Shown in pieces: positions 1 to 10,600 of a DNA stretch of 64,000 nt (positions are counted from its first letter, which is position 1; each line of letters starts with the position of its first letter). Location: positions 310,001 to 374,000 of the forward strand of contig NZ_CP059139.1 in the NCBI RefSeq assembly GCF_014109765.1. The letters run 5' to 3'. The position numbers and the translations under genes were made by a program. The notes beneath the pieces were generated by a model. It saw only the letters and a program-made list of their open reading frames with translations. It had not been told where the DNA came from and searched no databases. This DNA is from Pseudomonas berkeleyensis. Lineage in GTDB: Bacteria; Pseudomonadota; Gammaproteobacteria; Pseudomonadales; Pseudomonadaceae.

Positions 1-1
1 C

Positions 2-373
2 CGCGTTGGCGGCATGGCCGAGATCGCCGGTTTCGACCTGTCGCTCAACCCGCGTCGCCGCGAAACCCTGGAGATGATCACCTCCGACCTCTACCCGGAA
101 GGCGGCGACCTGCAGCGTGCCGATTTCTGGACGGGGCTGCGTCCGGCCACGCCCGACGGTACTCCCATCGTTGGCGCCACCGCCTACCGCAATCTGTTCC
201 TCAATACCGGTCACGGCACCTTGGGTTGGACCATGGCTTGCGGCTCCGGTCGTCTGCTCGCCGACCTGATGGCCAACAAGCGTCCGCAGATCAGCGCCGA
301 TGGTCTGGATATCTCGCGTTACTCGCGCAAGGCGCGTGAAGTGCACAGCGCACCGCAGCCGCTGCGCACCTGA
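2..373 (+). CDS. dadA: D-amino acid dehydrogenase, C-terminal part (cut by window edge)
   Basis: The reading frame is open from base 2, so the gene starts upstream of the window; about 123 C-terminal residues are present. It shows the RVGGMAE stretch, then [14 protein letters not shown] and [16 protein letters not shown], which are the substrate-domain end and the closing FAD-contact loop of DadA-type flavoproteins. DadA is a membrane-associated flavoenzyme that oxidises D-alanine and other D-amino acids to 2-oxo acids and ammonia, passing electrons to the respiratory chain. The downstream RidA-family gene and catabolic alanine racemase fit the Pseudomonas dad operon, where L-alanine is racemised and then oxidised. 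The internal ATG at 14 is not the true start. Confidence 0.93.
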   Translation, partial: RVGGMAEIAGFDLSLNPRRRETLEMITSDLYPEGGDLQRADFWTGLRPATPDGTPIVGATAYRNLFLNTGHGTLGWTMACGSGRLLADLMANKRPQISADGLDISRYSRKAREVHSAPQPLRT

Positions 374-412
374 TAGCCTTCGCGCTTTCGCAATCCAAGG
401 AGCTTTACCCCT

Positions 413-760
413 ATGTCGATCCAGCGCCTGCATGTGGCCAAACGCTACAGCGAAGTGGTGATCCACAACGGCACGATTTACCTCGCCGGCCAGTTGGCCG
501 ACGACTTCGACGGTGACATCCGCGAGCAGACCCGCCAGACCCTGGCCAACATCGACAAGATGCTGGCCGAGGGGGGCAGCGACAAGAGCAAGATCCTGTC
601 GCTGACCATCTTCCTCAAGGATATGGCGGACTATGACGGCCTCAATGCCGAGTACGACGCCTGGGTCGCCGACGGCAACGCGCCAGCCCGCGCCTGCGTC
701 GAGGCGAAGATGTACAAGCCCGAAGTGCTGGTGGAAATGTGCGTGGTGGCTGCCGTTTGA
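413..760 (+). CDS. RidA/YjgF-family protein of the dad operon
   Basis: The protein has 115 residues and starts at ATG 413 behind a purine-rich AAGGAG about 10 bases upstream. RidA family members are small trimeric enzymes that hydrolyse reactive enamine/imine intermediates released by PLP enzymes and amino-acid oxidases. Visible family features are the YLAGQLADD strand near residues 23-31, QTLANIDKMLAEGG in the helix, and PARACVEA near residues 88-95, whose arginine is the usual substrate-carboxylate ligand. Its place between dadA and dadX suggests it clears 2-iminopropionate made by DadA; that link is inferred from position. It is followed by a strong terminator. Confidence 0.9.
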   Translation: MSIQRLHVAKRYSEVVIHNGTIYLAGQLADDFDGDIREQTRQTLANIDKMLAEGGSDKSKILSLTIFLKDMADYDGLNAEYDAWVADGNAPARACVEAKMYKPEVLVEMCVVAAV

Positions 761-804
761 GGTGGCCATCGCCTACACGCAGATCTTTTTGTGTTGGCTT
801 TTCA

Positions 805-830
805 CCCGGCTCCCCCGCCGGGTTTTTTTT
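805..830 (+). terminator. Rho-independent terminator after the ridA-like gene
   Basis: CCCGGC and GCCGGG form a six-pair stem with a six-base loop, followed by eight T residues (823-830). It lies 45 bases after the stop codon at 760 and would separate dadA-ridA transcription from dadX, which would then need its own promoter or read-through. Confidence 0.85.
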
Positions 831-850
831 GAATGACGACGTGTCTGCAT

Positions 851-871
851 GTAGCCCGGATGCAATCCGGG
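851..871. repeat. Short palindromic intergenic repeat (GTAGCCCGGATGCAATCCGGG)
   Basis: CCCGGAT and ATCCGGG form a seven-pair hairpin preceded by GTAG. It resembles other GTAG-headed palindromes in this window (near 16860, 31870, 33590 and 39790) in layout but not in stem sequence. It sits between the terminator and dadX. Confidence 0.55.
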
Positions 872-923
872 AACTGCCAATGAAAAACTGTCGCCTCAGT
901 GAATGATTGAGAGATAACGAACC

Positions 924-1997
924 ATGCGTCCCGCCCGTGCCCTGATCGATCTCGATGCCCTGCGTCATAACTACCGTCTGGCCCGCGAACTGAGCGGTGC
1001 CCGCGCGCTCGCCGTGGTCAAGGCCGACGCATACGGGCATGGCTCGGTGCGCTGCGCGCAGGCACTCGAAGCTGAGGCCGACGGTTTCGCCGTGGCCTGC
1101 ATCGAAGAGGCGCTGGTATTGCGCGAGGCGGGGATTCGCGCACCGATCCTGTTGCTCGAAGGCTTCTTCGAGGCCGACGAGCTGGCGCTGATCGATCAGC
1201 ATGACCTGTGGTGCGTCGCCCACTCGCAGTGGCAGATCGAGGCCATCGAACAGGCGCAACTGAGCAAGCCACTGACCGTCTGGCTCAAACTCGACAGCGG
1301 CATGCACCGCGTCGGTCTGCACCCGGCGGACTATCAGGCGGCCTATCGGCGTCTGCTGGCCAGCGGCAAGGTCAGCAAGATCGTGCTGATGAGCCATTTT
1401 GCCCGCGCCGACGAACCCGAGTGCGAACGCACGAGCGAGCAGCTGGCGGTGTTCCAGCAGGCGCGCGAAGGTCTCAGCGCCGAAGTCAGCCTGCGCAATT
1501 CGCCGGCCGTGCTTGGCTGGCCGCAGGTGCCGAGTGACTGGGTACGGCCCGGCATCATGCTGTACGGTGCCACCCCATTCGAAGGCGCCCAGCAGCAGGC
1601 GTCGCGCCTGCAGCCGGTGATGACCCTGGAGTCGAAGATCATCAGCGTGCGCGAGCTGCCGGCCGGCGAGCCGGTAGGTTATGGCGCGCGCTTCGTGTCC
1701 GAGCGGCCGACTCGTGTCGGTGTCGTCGCCATGGGCTATGCCGACGGCTATCCGCGTCACGCGCCGACTGGCACGCCAGTACTGGTGGACGGCCAACTCA
1801 CCCGGCTGATCGGCCGCGTGTCGATGGACATGCTAACCGTCGATCTGACCGACCTGCCGCAGGCCGGCCTTGGCAGCCGCGTCGAGCTTTGGGGCAAGCA
1901 GGTGCTGGCCAGTGACGTGGCTGCAGCTGCCGGCAGCATCCCCTACCAGATCTTCTGCAACCTGCGACGGGTGCCGCTGCACTATCTCGGCAACTGA
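924..1997 (+). CDS. dadX: Catabolic alanine racemase
   Basis: The protein has 357 residues, the normal size for alanine racemases. It converts L-alanine to D-alanine with PLP, feeding DadA. The N-terminal TIM-barrel motif [11 protein letters not shown] (about residues 30-40) carries the PLP lysine. The catalytic tyrosine is expected in VGYGARFVS near residues 253-261, and the C-terminal beta domain includes [13 protein letters not shown]. The start is ATG 924, directly followed by [12 protein letters not shown], the usual racemase N terminus. Proximity to dadA argues for the catabolic DadX rather than biosynthetic Alr; sequence alone does not separate them well. Confidence 0.93.
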   Translation: MRPARALIDLDALRHNYRLARELSGARALAVVKADAYGHGSVRCAQALEAEADGFAVACIEEALVLREAGIRAPILLLEGFFEADELALIDQHDLWCVAHSQWQIEAIEQAQLSKPLTVWLKLDSGMHRVGLHPADYQAAYRRLLASGKVSKIVLMSHFARADEPECERTSEQLAVFQQAREGLSAEVSLRNSPAVLGWPQVPSDWVRPGIMLYGATPFEGAQQQASRLQPVMTLESKIISVRELPAGEPVGYGARFVSERPTRVGVVAMGYADGYPRHAPTGTPVLVDGQLTRLIGRVSMDMLTVDLTDLPQAGLGSRVELWGKQVLASDVAAAAGSIPYQIFCNLRRVPLHYLGN

Positions 1998-2191
1998 GCC
2001 CGGATCGGAAGGCCACGTGCGCTGTGCACCCCACTGCGCGCCTATTGCTAACCCGCACGGCTCTAGCTCGCGGCTTTTCGAAAGAACATGCGCGCCGTGT
2101 AGGCGAAGGGTGAACGGAAGTGTTGTAAATTCCGAACGCTATGCCATGATACGGGCACTTTCCGTCTCATATCCCAAGGGGGATTCCAGCA

Positions 2192-2740
2192 TTGGACGTC
2201 GGCGTTCGACTGCAATCGATTCGTAAGCTCAAAGGCCTGTCCCAGCGTGAACTCGCCAAGCGTGCGGGCGTTACCAACAGCACCATTTCCATGATCGAGA
2301 AGAACAGCGTGAGCCCCTCGATCAGTTCGTTGAAAAAGGTGCTCGGCGGCATTCCCATGTCGCTGGTGGAATTCTTCTCGCTCGATATGGAGCAGGAGAA
2401 CCAGATTCAGGTGGTTTACCGGGCCTCCGAGCTGACCGATATCTGCAGTGGCGCCATCACCATGAAGCTGATCGGCAAGGCCCATCCAAGCCGTGCCATC
2501 TCCTTCCTTGACGAGACCTACCCGGCCGGTACCGGCACCGGTGACGAGATGTACGCCCACGAAGGCGAAGAGGCCGGCATGCTGGTCGAGGGCAGGCTGG
2601 AGCTGACCGTTGGCAACGAGGTGTTCGTCCTCGAGCCGGGCGACAGTTACTACTTCGAGAGCAGCAAGCCGCATCGCTTTCGCAATCCCTTCGACGTACC
2701 GGCGCGTCTGATCAGCGCTACCACACCCGCGAATTTCTGA
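2192..2740 (+). CDS. pauR: XRE-cupin transcriptional regulator PauR-like
   Basis: The protein has 182 residues if translation starts at the TTG at 2192, which follows CAAGGGGGA and gives the expected N terminus (DVGVRLQSIRKLKGLSQ). An XRE-type helix-turn-helix covers about residues 5-60 (SQRELAKRAGVTNSTISMIEK). A C-terminal cupin covers about 110-180 (GEEAGMLVEGRLEL, LEPGDSYYFES, HRF). In P. aeruginosa the gene at this position beside dadX is PauR, a repressor of polyamine catabolism genes that responds to putrescine and cadaverine. Assignment to PauR rests on domain order, length and neighbourhood. Confidence 0.85.
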   Translation: MDVGVRLQSIRKLKGLSQRELAKRAGVTNSTISMIEKNSVSPSISSLKKVLGGIPMSLVEFFSLDMEQENQIQVVYRASELTDICSGAITMKLIGKAHPSRAISFLDETYPAGTGTGDEMYAHEGEEAGMLVEGRLELTVGNEVFVLEPGDSYYFESSKPHRFRNPFDVPARLISATTPANF

Positions 2741-2749
2741 TCCGGATGG

Positions 2750-2775
2750 GCGCCCCTTTCTGGTGAAAGGGGCGC
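2750..2775 (+). terminator. Hairpin after pauR, probable terminator
   Basis: GCGCCCCTTTC and GAAAGGGGCGC form a perfect 11-pair stem with a four-base loop, starting 10 bases after the pauR stop. No T run follows, so intrinsic termination on the plus strand would be weak. Confidence 0.5.
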
Positions 2776-2896
2776 TCGTCGACGTGCACCGATTCGCCAA
2801 CTCGTCGAGCGTCAGGCTGTTGGCCGAACGCTAGACTGGCGCGCTTTCTCAATGGACTAGCCCGGTTTCGATCCGGCATGGCAAGGAGCCTGCAGC

Positions 2897-3436
2897 ATGG
2901 CAGCCAGCAACAAGTGGTTGATGTCGTCATTCGCCTATTACCTGGATTTTTTCACCGTCCCGCTGTTGTTCGTGGCCGCTTTGCTAGTGGGGCCGGTGTT
3001 GCTCTGGCAAATCGCGGCCGGGGTGCTGATCTGGAGCTTCGTCGAATATGCCATGCACCGCTTCCTCTTCCATGCGTGGTACCGGCGTGAGCATTGGACG
3101 CATCACCTCGACGTCCTGGCCCTGATCGGCATATCCAGCTGGAAGACCACGGCGACCTTCATCGCGCTACTCGCCCTGTTCCAGGCCGTGGGCCTGGCCT
3201 CCCTGATCGCCGGGGTGATGCTCGGTTATCTGGCCTACATCTCGCTGCATTACGTCATGCACCGCCCGGAACCCCCTCTCTATCGGCTTATGCTTGGCTT
3301 GGTGACGAACCACGACCTGCATCATCAGCGCGGTGTGGAAAAGAATTTCGGTGTTTCCTCGCCGCTCTGGGATCATGTTTTCGGAACCTATGTGCGGGTG
3401 CGAAACGACGCGCTCACGCAAAGTGTGGAGAGCTGA
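2897..3436 (+). CDS. Membrane fatty acid hydroxylase / sterol desaturase family protein
   Basis: The protein has 179 residues and starts at ATG 2897 after CAAGGAG. The histidine boxes of the di-iron membrane hydroxylase superfamily are clear: HRFLFH (about 54-59), HWTHH (about 66-70), HYVMHR (about 117-122) and NHDLHHQ (about 137-143). Hydrophobic segments at about 15-45 and 85-115 should hold it in the inner membrane. The family introduces hydroxyl groups or double bonds into lipids using O2 and an electron donor. The substrate cannot be told from sequence. A cytochrome c5 gene lies 138 bases downstream on the same strand. Confidence 0.85.
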   Translation: MAASNKWLMSSFAYYLDFFTVPLLFVAALLVGPVLLWQIAAGVLIWSFVEYAMHRFLFHAWYRREHWTHHLDVLALIGISSWKTTATFIALLALFQAVGLASLIAGVMLGYLAYISLHYVMHRPEPPLYRLMLGLVTNHDLHHQRGVEKNFGVSSPLWDHVFGTYVRVRNDALTQSVES

Positions 3437-3574
3437 GCGGGCGGTGCTGCTATCGTTGGCGTAAATATCCCTGCGACAATATGGGTTGTTTCGGCCAGGG
3501 CTGCTTGCCGTTATACTGTCGCCCGCTCGCGAAACCGTGGCCGCGAGCGTGACTAGCCACGAAGAGGGTTTACC

Positions 3575-3997
3575 GTGAATCTGATGAAGAAAATGCTGGC
3601 AGTACCGGCTGCCGTATTGGCCCTGTGGGCAGTGACTGCTCAGGCCACGACCGATGACGCAATCGCCGAGCGCCTCAAGCCAGTCGGCGAGGTGTGCATC
3701 ATGGGCGAAGAGTGCAAAGGCGTTGAAACCGTTGCAGCTTCCGCCGGTGGTGGTGCCCGCTCCGCTGACGACATCATCGCCAAGCACTGCAACGCCTGCC
3801 ATGGTTCTGGCGTCCTGGGCGCACCGAAGATCGGTGACACCGCTGCCTGGAAAGATCGCGCCGATCACCAGGGCGGCCTTGACGGCATCCTCGCCGCCGC
3901 CATCTCCGGTATCAACGCCATGCCGCCGAAAGGCACCTGCGCGGACTGCTCGGAAGACGAACTGCGCGAAGCGATCAAGAAGATGTCCGGTCTGTAA
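3575..3997 (+). CDS. cycB: Cytochrome c5
   Basis: The protein has 140 residues with a GTG start at 3575 behind GAAGAGGG. An N-terminal signal peptide (MNLMKKMLAVPAAVLALWAV, likely cut after AQA) directs it to the periplasm. The haem attachment motif is C72-N-A-C75-H76, and INAMPPKG supplies the probable axial methionine. A CADC pair near residues 122-125 is typical of cytochrome c5, which has an extra disulfide. An additional cysteine pair, CIMGEEC (41-47), lies in the linker after the signal peptide. It is a periplasmic electron carrier. A strong terminator follows. Confidence 0.9.
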   Translation: MNLMKKMLAVPAAVLALWAVTAQATTDDAIAERLKPVGEVCIMGEECKGVETVAASAGGGARSADDIIAKHCNACHGSGVLGAPKIGDTAAWKDRADHQGGLDGILAAAISGINAMPPKGTCADCSEDELREAIKKMSGL

Positions 3998-4014
3998 GAC
4001 TCGCCTCTTCCATG

Positions 4015-4040
4015 AAAAACCGCCCTCTGGGCGGTTTTTT
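4015..4040 (+). terminator. Rho-independent terminator after cycB
   Basis: CCGCCC-TCT-GGGCGG forms a tight stem-loop flanked by AAAAA upstream and TTTTTT downstream, 18 bases after the cycB stop. Confidence 0.92.
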
Positions 4041-4122
4041 CGTTTAAGGCGATGGCATGCAACCATGCCGACGGCCATGCAGTCCAAGCAGCATTCGTCA
4101 TGGATGTCGCGAGGAGCGTCAG

Positions 4123-6869
<2,747 letters not shown>

Positions 6870-6986
6870 TCAAAATGCCCTGCATTGTGTAGTGCAAGCA
6901 CAGACTCTCCGACGGTCGTAGCGACCGCGGCCAGTGCTGTACGGGCCGGCAGTCGCATGTGAATAGCTGACCGGGTCGGCAGATTC

Positions 6987-8612
6987 TCAGAAGATGTAGT
7001 CCGTGGTCAGGAAACTGGACTCCCGATTGCGGATGATCTCGCTGATCAGGGTCTTGTTGTCCTCGTCGAAGCGGGTGGCCACCAGCGTGCGGATGGAGAA
7101 GACGCGCAAGGCATCGTGCACCGACAGAGTGCCTTCGGCGGAGTCCTTGCGTCCGTTGAACGGGTAGGTGTCCGGGCCACGCTGGCACTGGGCATTGATG
7201 TTGATGCGCCCGACCTGATTGGCGAAGGCGTCCACCAGCTTGCCCACGGTCGCCGAGTCGTTGCCGAAGATGCTCAGTTGCTGGCCGAAGTCCGATTGCA
7301 GGACATAGTCGATCACGGTCTTCAGGTCGCGGTAAGGAACGATGGGGACGACCGGGCCGAACTGCTCTTCCTGGTACACGCGCATCTGCGGCGTCACCGG
7401 GTAGAGCACCGCTGGGTAGAAGAACGAGCCACGGACGTCACCGCCGCCTGCGTTGGTGATGCTGGCGCCGTGAGCCACGGCATCGGCCACCAGGTCACTG
7501 AGGTAGCCGGTCTTGCCCGGCTCGGGCAGCGGCGTCAGGGCCACGCCAGGCTCCCAGGGCATGCCCGGTTTGAGGTTCGCCAGCTTGCTGTTGAAGCGTT
7601 CCAGGAAGTCATCCACCACCGCTTCATGGACGAACAGGATCTTCAGCGCGGTGCAGCGCTGGCCGTTGAACGACAGGGCGCCGGTGATGGCCTCGTTGAC
7701 CGCGTTGTCCAGGTTCACCTCGGGCAGCACGATGCCGGGGTTCTTCGCATCCAGGCCCAGGGCTGCGCGCAGGCGGTGCGGTTTGGGGTGCAGCTTCTTC
7801 AGCGCGCTGGCGCCCTTGTTGGTGCCGATAAAGGCGAAGACGTCGACCTTGCCGCTGGCCATCAGGGCACTGACGGTCTCGCGCCCGCTGCCGTAGATGA
7901 CGTTGATGACGCCAGCGGGGAAGCTGTCGCGGAAGGCTTCGAGCAGGGGACGGATCAGCAGTACGCCGAACTTGGCGGGCTTGAAGACCACGGTGTTGCC
8001 CATGATCAGTGCCGGAATCAGCGTGGTGAAGGTTTCATTGAGCGGGTAGTTGTACGGCCCCATGCACAGCGCTACGCCCAGCGGTACCCGGCGGATCTGC
8101 CCAAGCGTGCCCTGCTCCAGTTCGAAGCGGCTGGAGCGGCGATCCAGCGCCTTGAGCGCTTCGATGGTGTCGACGATGTAGTCGCAGGTGCGGTCGAACT
8201 CCTTTTCCGAGTCCTTGAGGTTCTTGCCGATTTCCCACATCAGCAGCTTGACCACGGCATCGCGCTGCTCGCGCATGCGCTTGAGGAAGGTTTCCACGTG
8301 CTGGATACGCTCGGCCACACGCATGGTCGGCCAGGCGCCCTGACCGCTGTCGTAGGCATGCACGGCCGCCTCCAGTGCCGCCAGTGAGGTTTGCGCGTCG
8401 AGCAGCGGTGTGCTGCCGAGGATGACCTGTTCCTCGCCTGCCTCGGTGCGCAGGTAGATCGGGCTGCGCACGCTGGCCAGTGGGCCAGACCAATGCTGCA
8501 GGACGCCGTCGATCAGGTATTCACGTTGTACGATCGGTTCGCCCAGGCGGTACTGCTCGGGGATGTCGTCAAGGGAGGGGAAAAGCTGGGCGAGCGAGCG
8601 GGTAGCGGTCAT
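6987..8612 (-). CDS. NADP-dependent aldehyde dehydrogenase, GapN-like
   Basis: The protein has 541 residues. It is an aldehyde dehydrogenase superfamily member most like non-phosphorylating glyceraldehyde-3-phosphate dehydrogenases. The Asn-containing MGPYNYPLNE (184-193), the NAD(P) strand VFKPAK (209-214) and the nucleophile motif FNGQRC320TALK are clear. The residue 34 positions before the cysteine, normally the general-base glutamate of ELGGK, is glycine here (LGLDAKN, 285-291). Either activity is altered or this subgroup uses D288 or another base. The gene points away from the flavoprotein-kinase operon at 9185 across a 572-base gap, so it could belong to the same pathway; the substrate is not known. 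Confidence 0.78.
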   Translation of the reverse strand: MTATRSLAQLFPSLDDIPEQYRLGEPIVQREYLIDGVLQHWSGPLASVRSPIYLRTEAGEEQVILGSTPLLDAQTSLAALEAAVHAYDSGQGAWPTMRVAERIQHVETFLKRMREQRDAVVKLLMWEIGKNLKDSEKEFDRTCDYIVDTIEALKALDRRSSRFELEQGTLGQIRRVPLGVALCMGPYNYPLNETFTTLIPALIMGNTVVFKPAKFGVLLIRPLLEAFRDSFPAGVINVIYGSGRETVSALMASGKVDVFAFIGTNKGASALKKLHPKPHRLRAALGLDAKNPGIVLPEVNLDNAVNEAITGALSFNGQRCTALKILFVHEAVVDDFLERFNSKLANLKPGMPWEPGVALTPLPEPGKTGYLSDLVADAVAHGASITNAGGGDVRGSFFYPAVLYPVTPQMRVYQEEQFGPVVPIVPYRDLKTVIDYVLQSDFGQQLSIFGNDSATVGKLVDAFANQVGRININAQCQRGPDTYPFNGRKDSAEGTLSVHDALRVFSIRTLVATRFDEDNKTLISEIIRNRESSFLTTDYIF

Positions 8613-9184
8613 GTCTCTTTACCTCATGATGATCAGTGGCAACTACGCACCCGGCATGCCAGCGTTTATTTGTTTGTTGGTATCTGTGTTCTGTTTGTGG
8701 AATTTCCGCAGTTTTGTCAATGAAACCTGGCGATATCGAGCACGCTGAAATGTGTGGGAGCCGTTTTCGAATTACACAGGATCACCCGTGAAGGCGTCGT
8801 CGTTTTTCGCTAGGTGTCTGAATGAATTGAGCTTTGTGAGTCGAAATGTAGCAGCGCATGCACCAGTGTGTAGCGCTGTATCAGGCGTAGGCTGCACCGC
8901 CAAATCCCCAGAACGGCGACAAGTCCGATAACCTGCCTGAATGAAAATGGCTTCCCTGAAAAGCCTCGATTAGCCTCTGATACAGCGCTGCGCTCAGGTT
9001 ATACGAGGGGGGTGGCCAGGCATTGGCTTGTGTGAATCGGGCATGTTGCTCATCGCATGCAGCATCATCGACTGTTATTGGTCGGATAAAACCACATATC
9101 CACAAAATTATGCTCGGTGGCATGTGCACTGCACTGAATATCCGTCATCACGGTCGAGAAGGCCGAAGACAAACAGGCAATGCA
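8613..9184. promoter_or_regulatory. Divergent intergenic region between aldehyde dehydrogenase and flavoprotein operon
   Basis: This 572-base gap looks less G+C-rich than its flanks and has no convincing gene. It should hold promoters for both directions. A 13-base inverted repeat at 8872-8884 and 8977-8989 is the main structure seen. The A/T-rich stretch at about 9080-9115 (TTATTGGTCGGATAAAACC, then CACAAAATTATGC) is a plausible promoter zone for the rightward operon, but I cannot assign boxes with confidence. Confidence 0.45.
8872..8989. repeat. Inverted-repeat-bounded 118-base element, MITE-like
   Basis: AGCGCTGTATCAG (8872-8884) is perfectly repeated in inverse as CTGATACAGCGCT (8977-8989), enclosing 92 bases. 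Similarity continues inward imperfectly (GCGTAGGCT against AGGCTAAT). No coding sequence lies inside. It may be a small non-autonomous element or two halves of an operator. Confidence 0.4.
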
Positions 9185-10600
9185 ATGAATGATCTGAACC
9201 CCAAGCCCAGGCCGGACAGCGCCTTCGATGTCGTCGTCATCGGTGGTGGTGTGGTCGGCTGTGCGATGGCCCGCCGCTTCACGCTGGAAGGTGCCAGGGT
9301 GTTGTTGCTCGAGAAAGGCGCGGACATCCTGTCCGGGGCCAGCAAGGGCAACAGCGCGATTCTCCACACGGGCTTCGATGCGCCCTCGGGCAGTGTCGAG
9401 CTGGAATGCATGCAGGCCGGTTACCGCGAATACCTCGACATCCATCAGCGGATGAATCTGCCGGTGCTGCGCACCGGCGCGATGGTCGTGGCCTGGACCG
9501 ACGAGGACATGAGCAAGCTGGACGCTATCGTGCAGCAGGCGCATGCCAATGATGTGAACAATGTGCGCTTCATCGATGCCGAGACCATTCGCCGGCGTGA
9601 ACCGCACCTGTCGACGCGCGCCCTGGGCGGCGTCGACGTGCCGGGCGAGTTTCTCATCGACCCCTGGTCCGCGCCGCTGGGCTATCTGCTCCAGGCCATG
9701 ATGGCCGGCGCCCAGGCACGTTTCGGCACGGAAGTGCTGGGTGGTTTCTTCGATCACGGCAAATGGTTGCTCGAAACCTCGACGGGCTACGTCACGGCAA
9801 CGACCGTGATCAACTGCGCCGGGCTGTTCGGCGACCAACTGGAGCAGCGTCTGCTGGGCGAGGCGTCCTTCAGCATCCATCCGCGCAAGGGGCAGTTCGT
9901 AGTTTTCGACAAGGCGTCGGCGAAGCTGCTCAACGCCATCGTCCTGCCGGTGCCGAACGAGCGCACCAAAGGCATCGTGCTGACCCGGACGATCTTCGGC
10001 AACCTGCTGGTCGGGCCGACTGCCGAAGAACAGGATGATCGCCTGCATGCCGGCCTGGAGTCCGAGACGCTGGAGCAACTGATCGAGGCTGCCGTCGAGC
10101 GTGTGCCAGGGTTGGCCGGCATGCCGGTCACGGCGACCTATGCAGGGTTGCGCCCGGCCAGCGACAAGAAGCACTACCGCATTCACCCGGTGCCGGAGCG
10201 CAACTGGATCAGCGTCGGTGGCATTCGCTCCACCGGTCTGACGGCTGCACTGGGCATCGCCCAGCACGTCTTCCGGCTCTACGAGCGCCGGCATGAGGCG
10301 CTCGACGCGCAGACCCTGAAGTGGCCGAGCATGCCGAACCTGGCCGAGCATCAACCGCGTGATTACCAGCGCCCCGGCTATGGCGAGATCGTCTGCCATT
10401 GTGAAATGGTGACCCGCCGCGAGATCGAGAATGCCCTGCAAGGGCTATTGCCGCCGGGTGACCTTGGCGGGCTCAAGCGCCGTACGCGGGCCTGCATGGG
10501 GCGCTGCCAGGGTTTTTACTGTGGGGCGCAGGTCGCCGAACTCAGCGCCGGCCGCCTGGCCGTTCCACTCGCAACAGGTGTTTGTCATGAGAACCACTGA
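9185..10600 (+). CDS. FAD-dependent oxidoreductase, GlpA-like with C-terminal [2Fe-2S] BFD domain
   Basis: The protein has 471 residues from ATG 9185 (MNDLNPKP); the open frame extends upstream to 9023 but that part is not family-like. The N-terminal FAD fold is VVVIGGGVVGCAMARR (about 16-31). SGASKGNSAILHTGFDAPSG (about 51-70) is the hallmark stretch of GlpA/GlpD-type glycerol-3-phosphate dehydrogenases. The C-terminal domain has C404-H-C406 and C437-M-G-R-C441 with C446, matching BFD-like [2Fe-2S] domains of anaerobic GlpA-like subunits. It probably oxidises a phosphorylated or free secondary alcohol. Its stop overlaps the next gene by 14 bases, so the two are co-translated. Confidence 0.82.
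   Translation: MNDLNPKPRPDSAFDVVVIGGGVVGCAMARRFTLEGARVLLLEKGADILSGASKGNSAILHTGFDAPSGSVELECMQAGYREYLDIHQRMNLPVLRTGAMVVAWTDEDMSKLDAIVQQAHANDVNNVRFIDAETIRRREPHLSTRALGGVDVPGEFLIDPWSAPLGYLLQAMMAGAQARFGTEVLGGFFDHGKWLLETSTGYVTATTVINCAGLFGDQLEQRLLGEASFSIHPRKGQFVVFDKASAKLLNAIVLPVPNERTKGIVLTRTIFGNLLVGPTAEEQDDRLHAGLESETLEQLIEAAVERVPGLAGMPVTATYAGLRPASDKKHYRIHPVPERNWISVGGIRSTGLTAALGIAQHVFRLYERRHEALDAQTLKWPSMPNLAEHQPRDYQRPGYGEIVCHCEMVTRREIENALQGLLPPGDLGGLKRRTRACMGRCQGFYCGAQVAELSAGRLAVPLATGVCHENH

Noticed and set aside
8881..9129. Possible 82-codon gene on the minus strand in the divergent gap
   Set aside because: No ribosome site, no family resemblance, and it runs across the inverted-repeat element.
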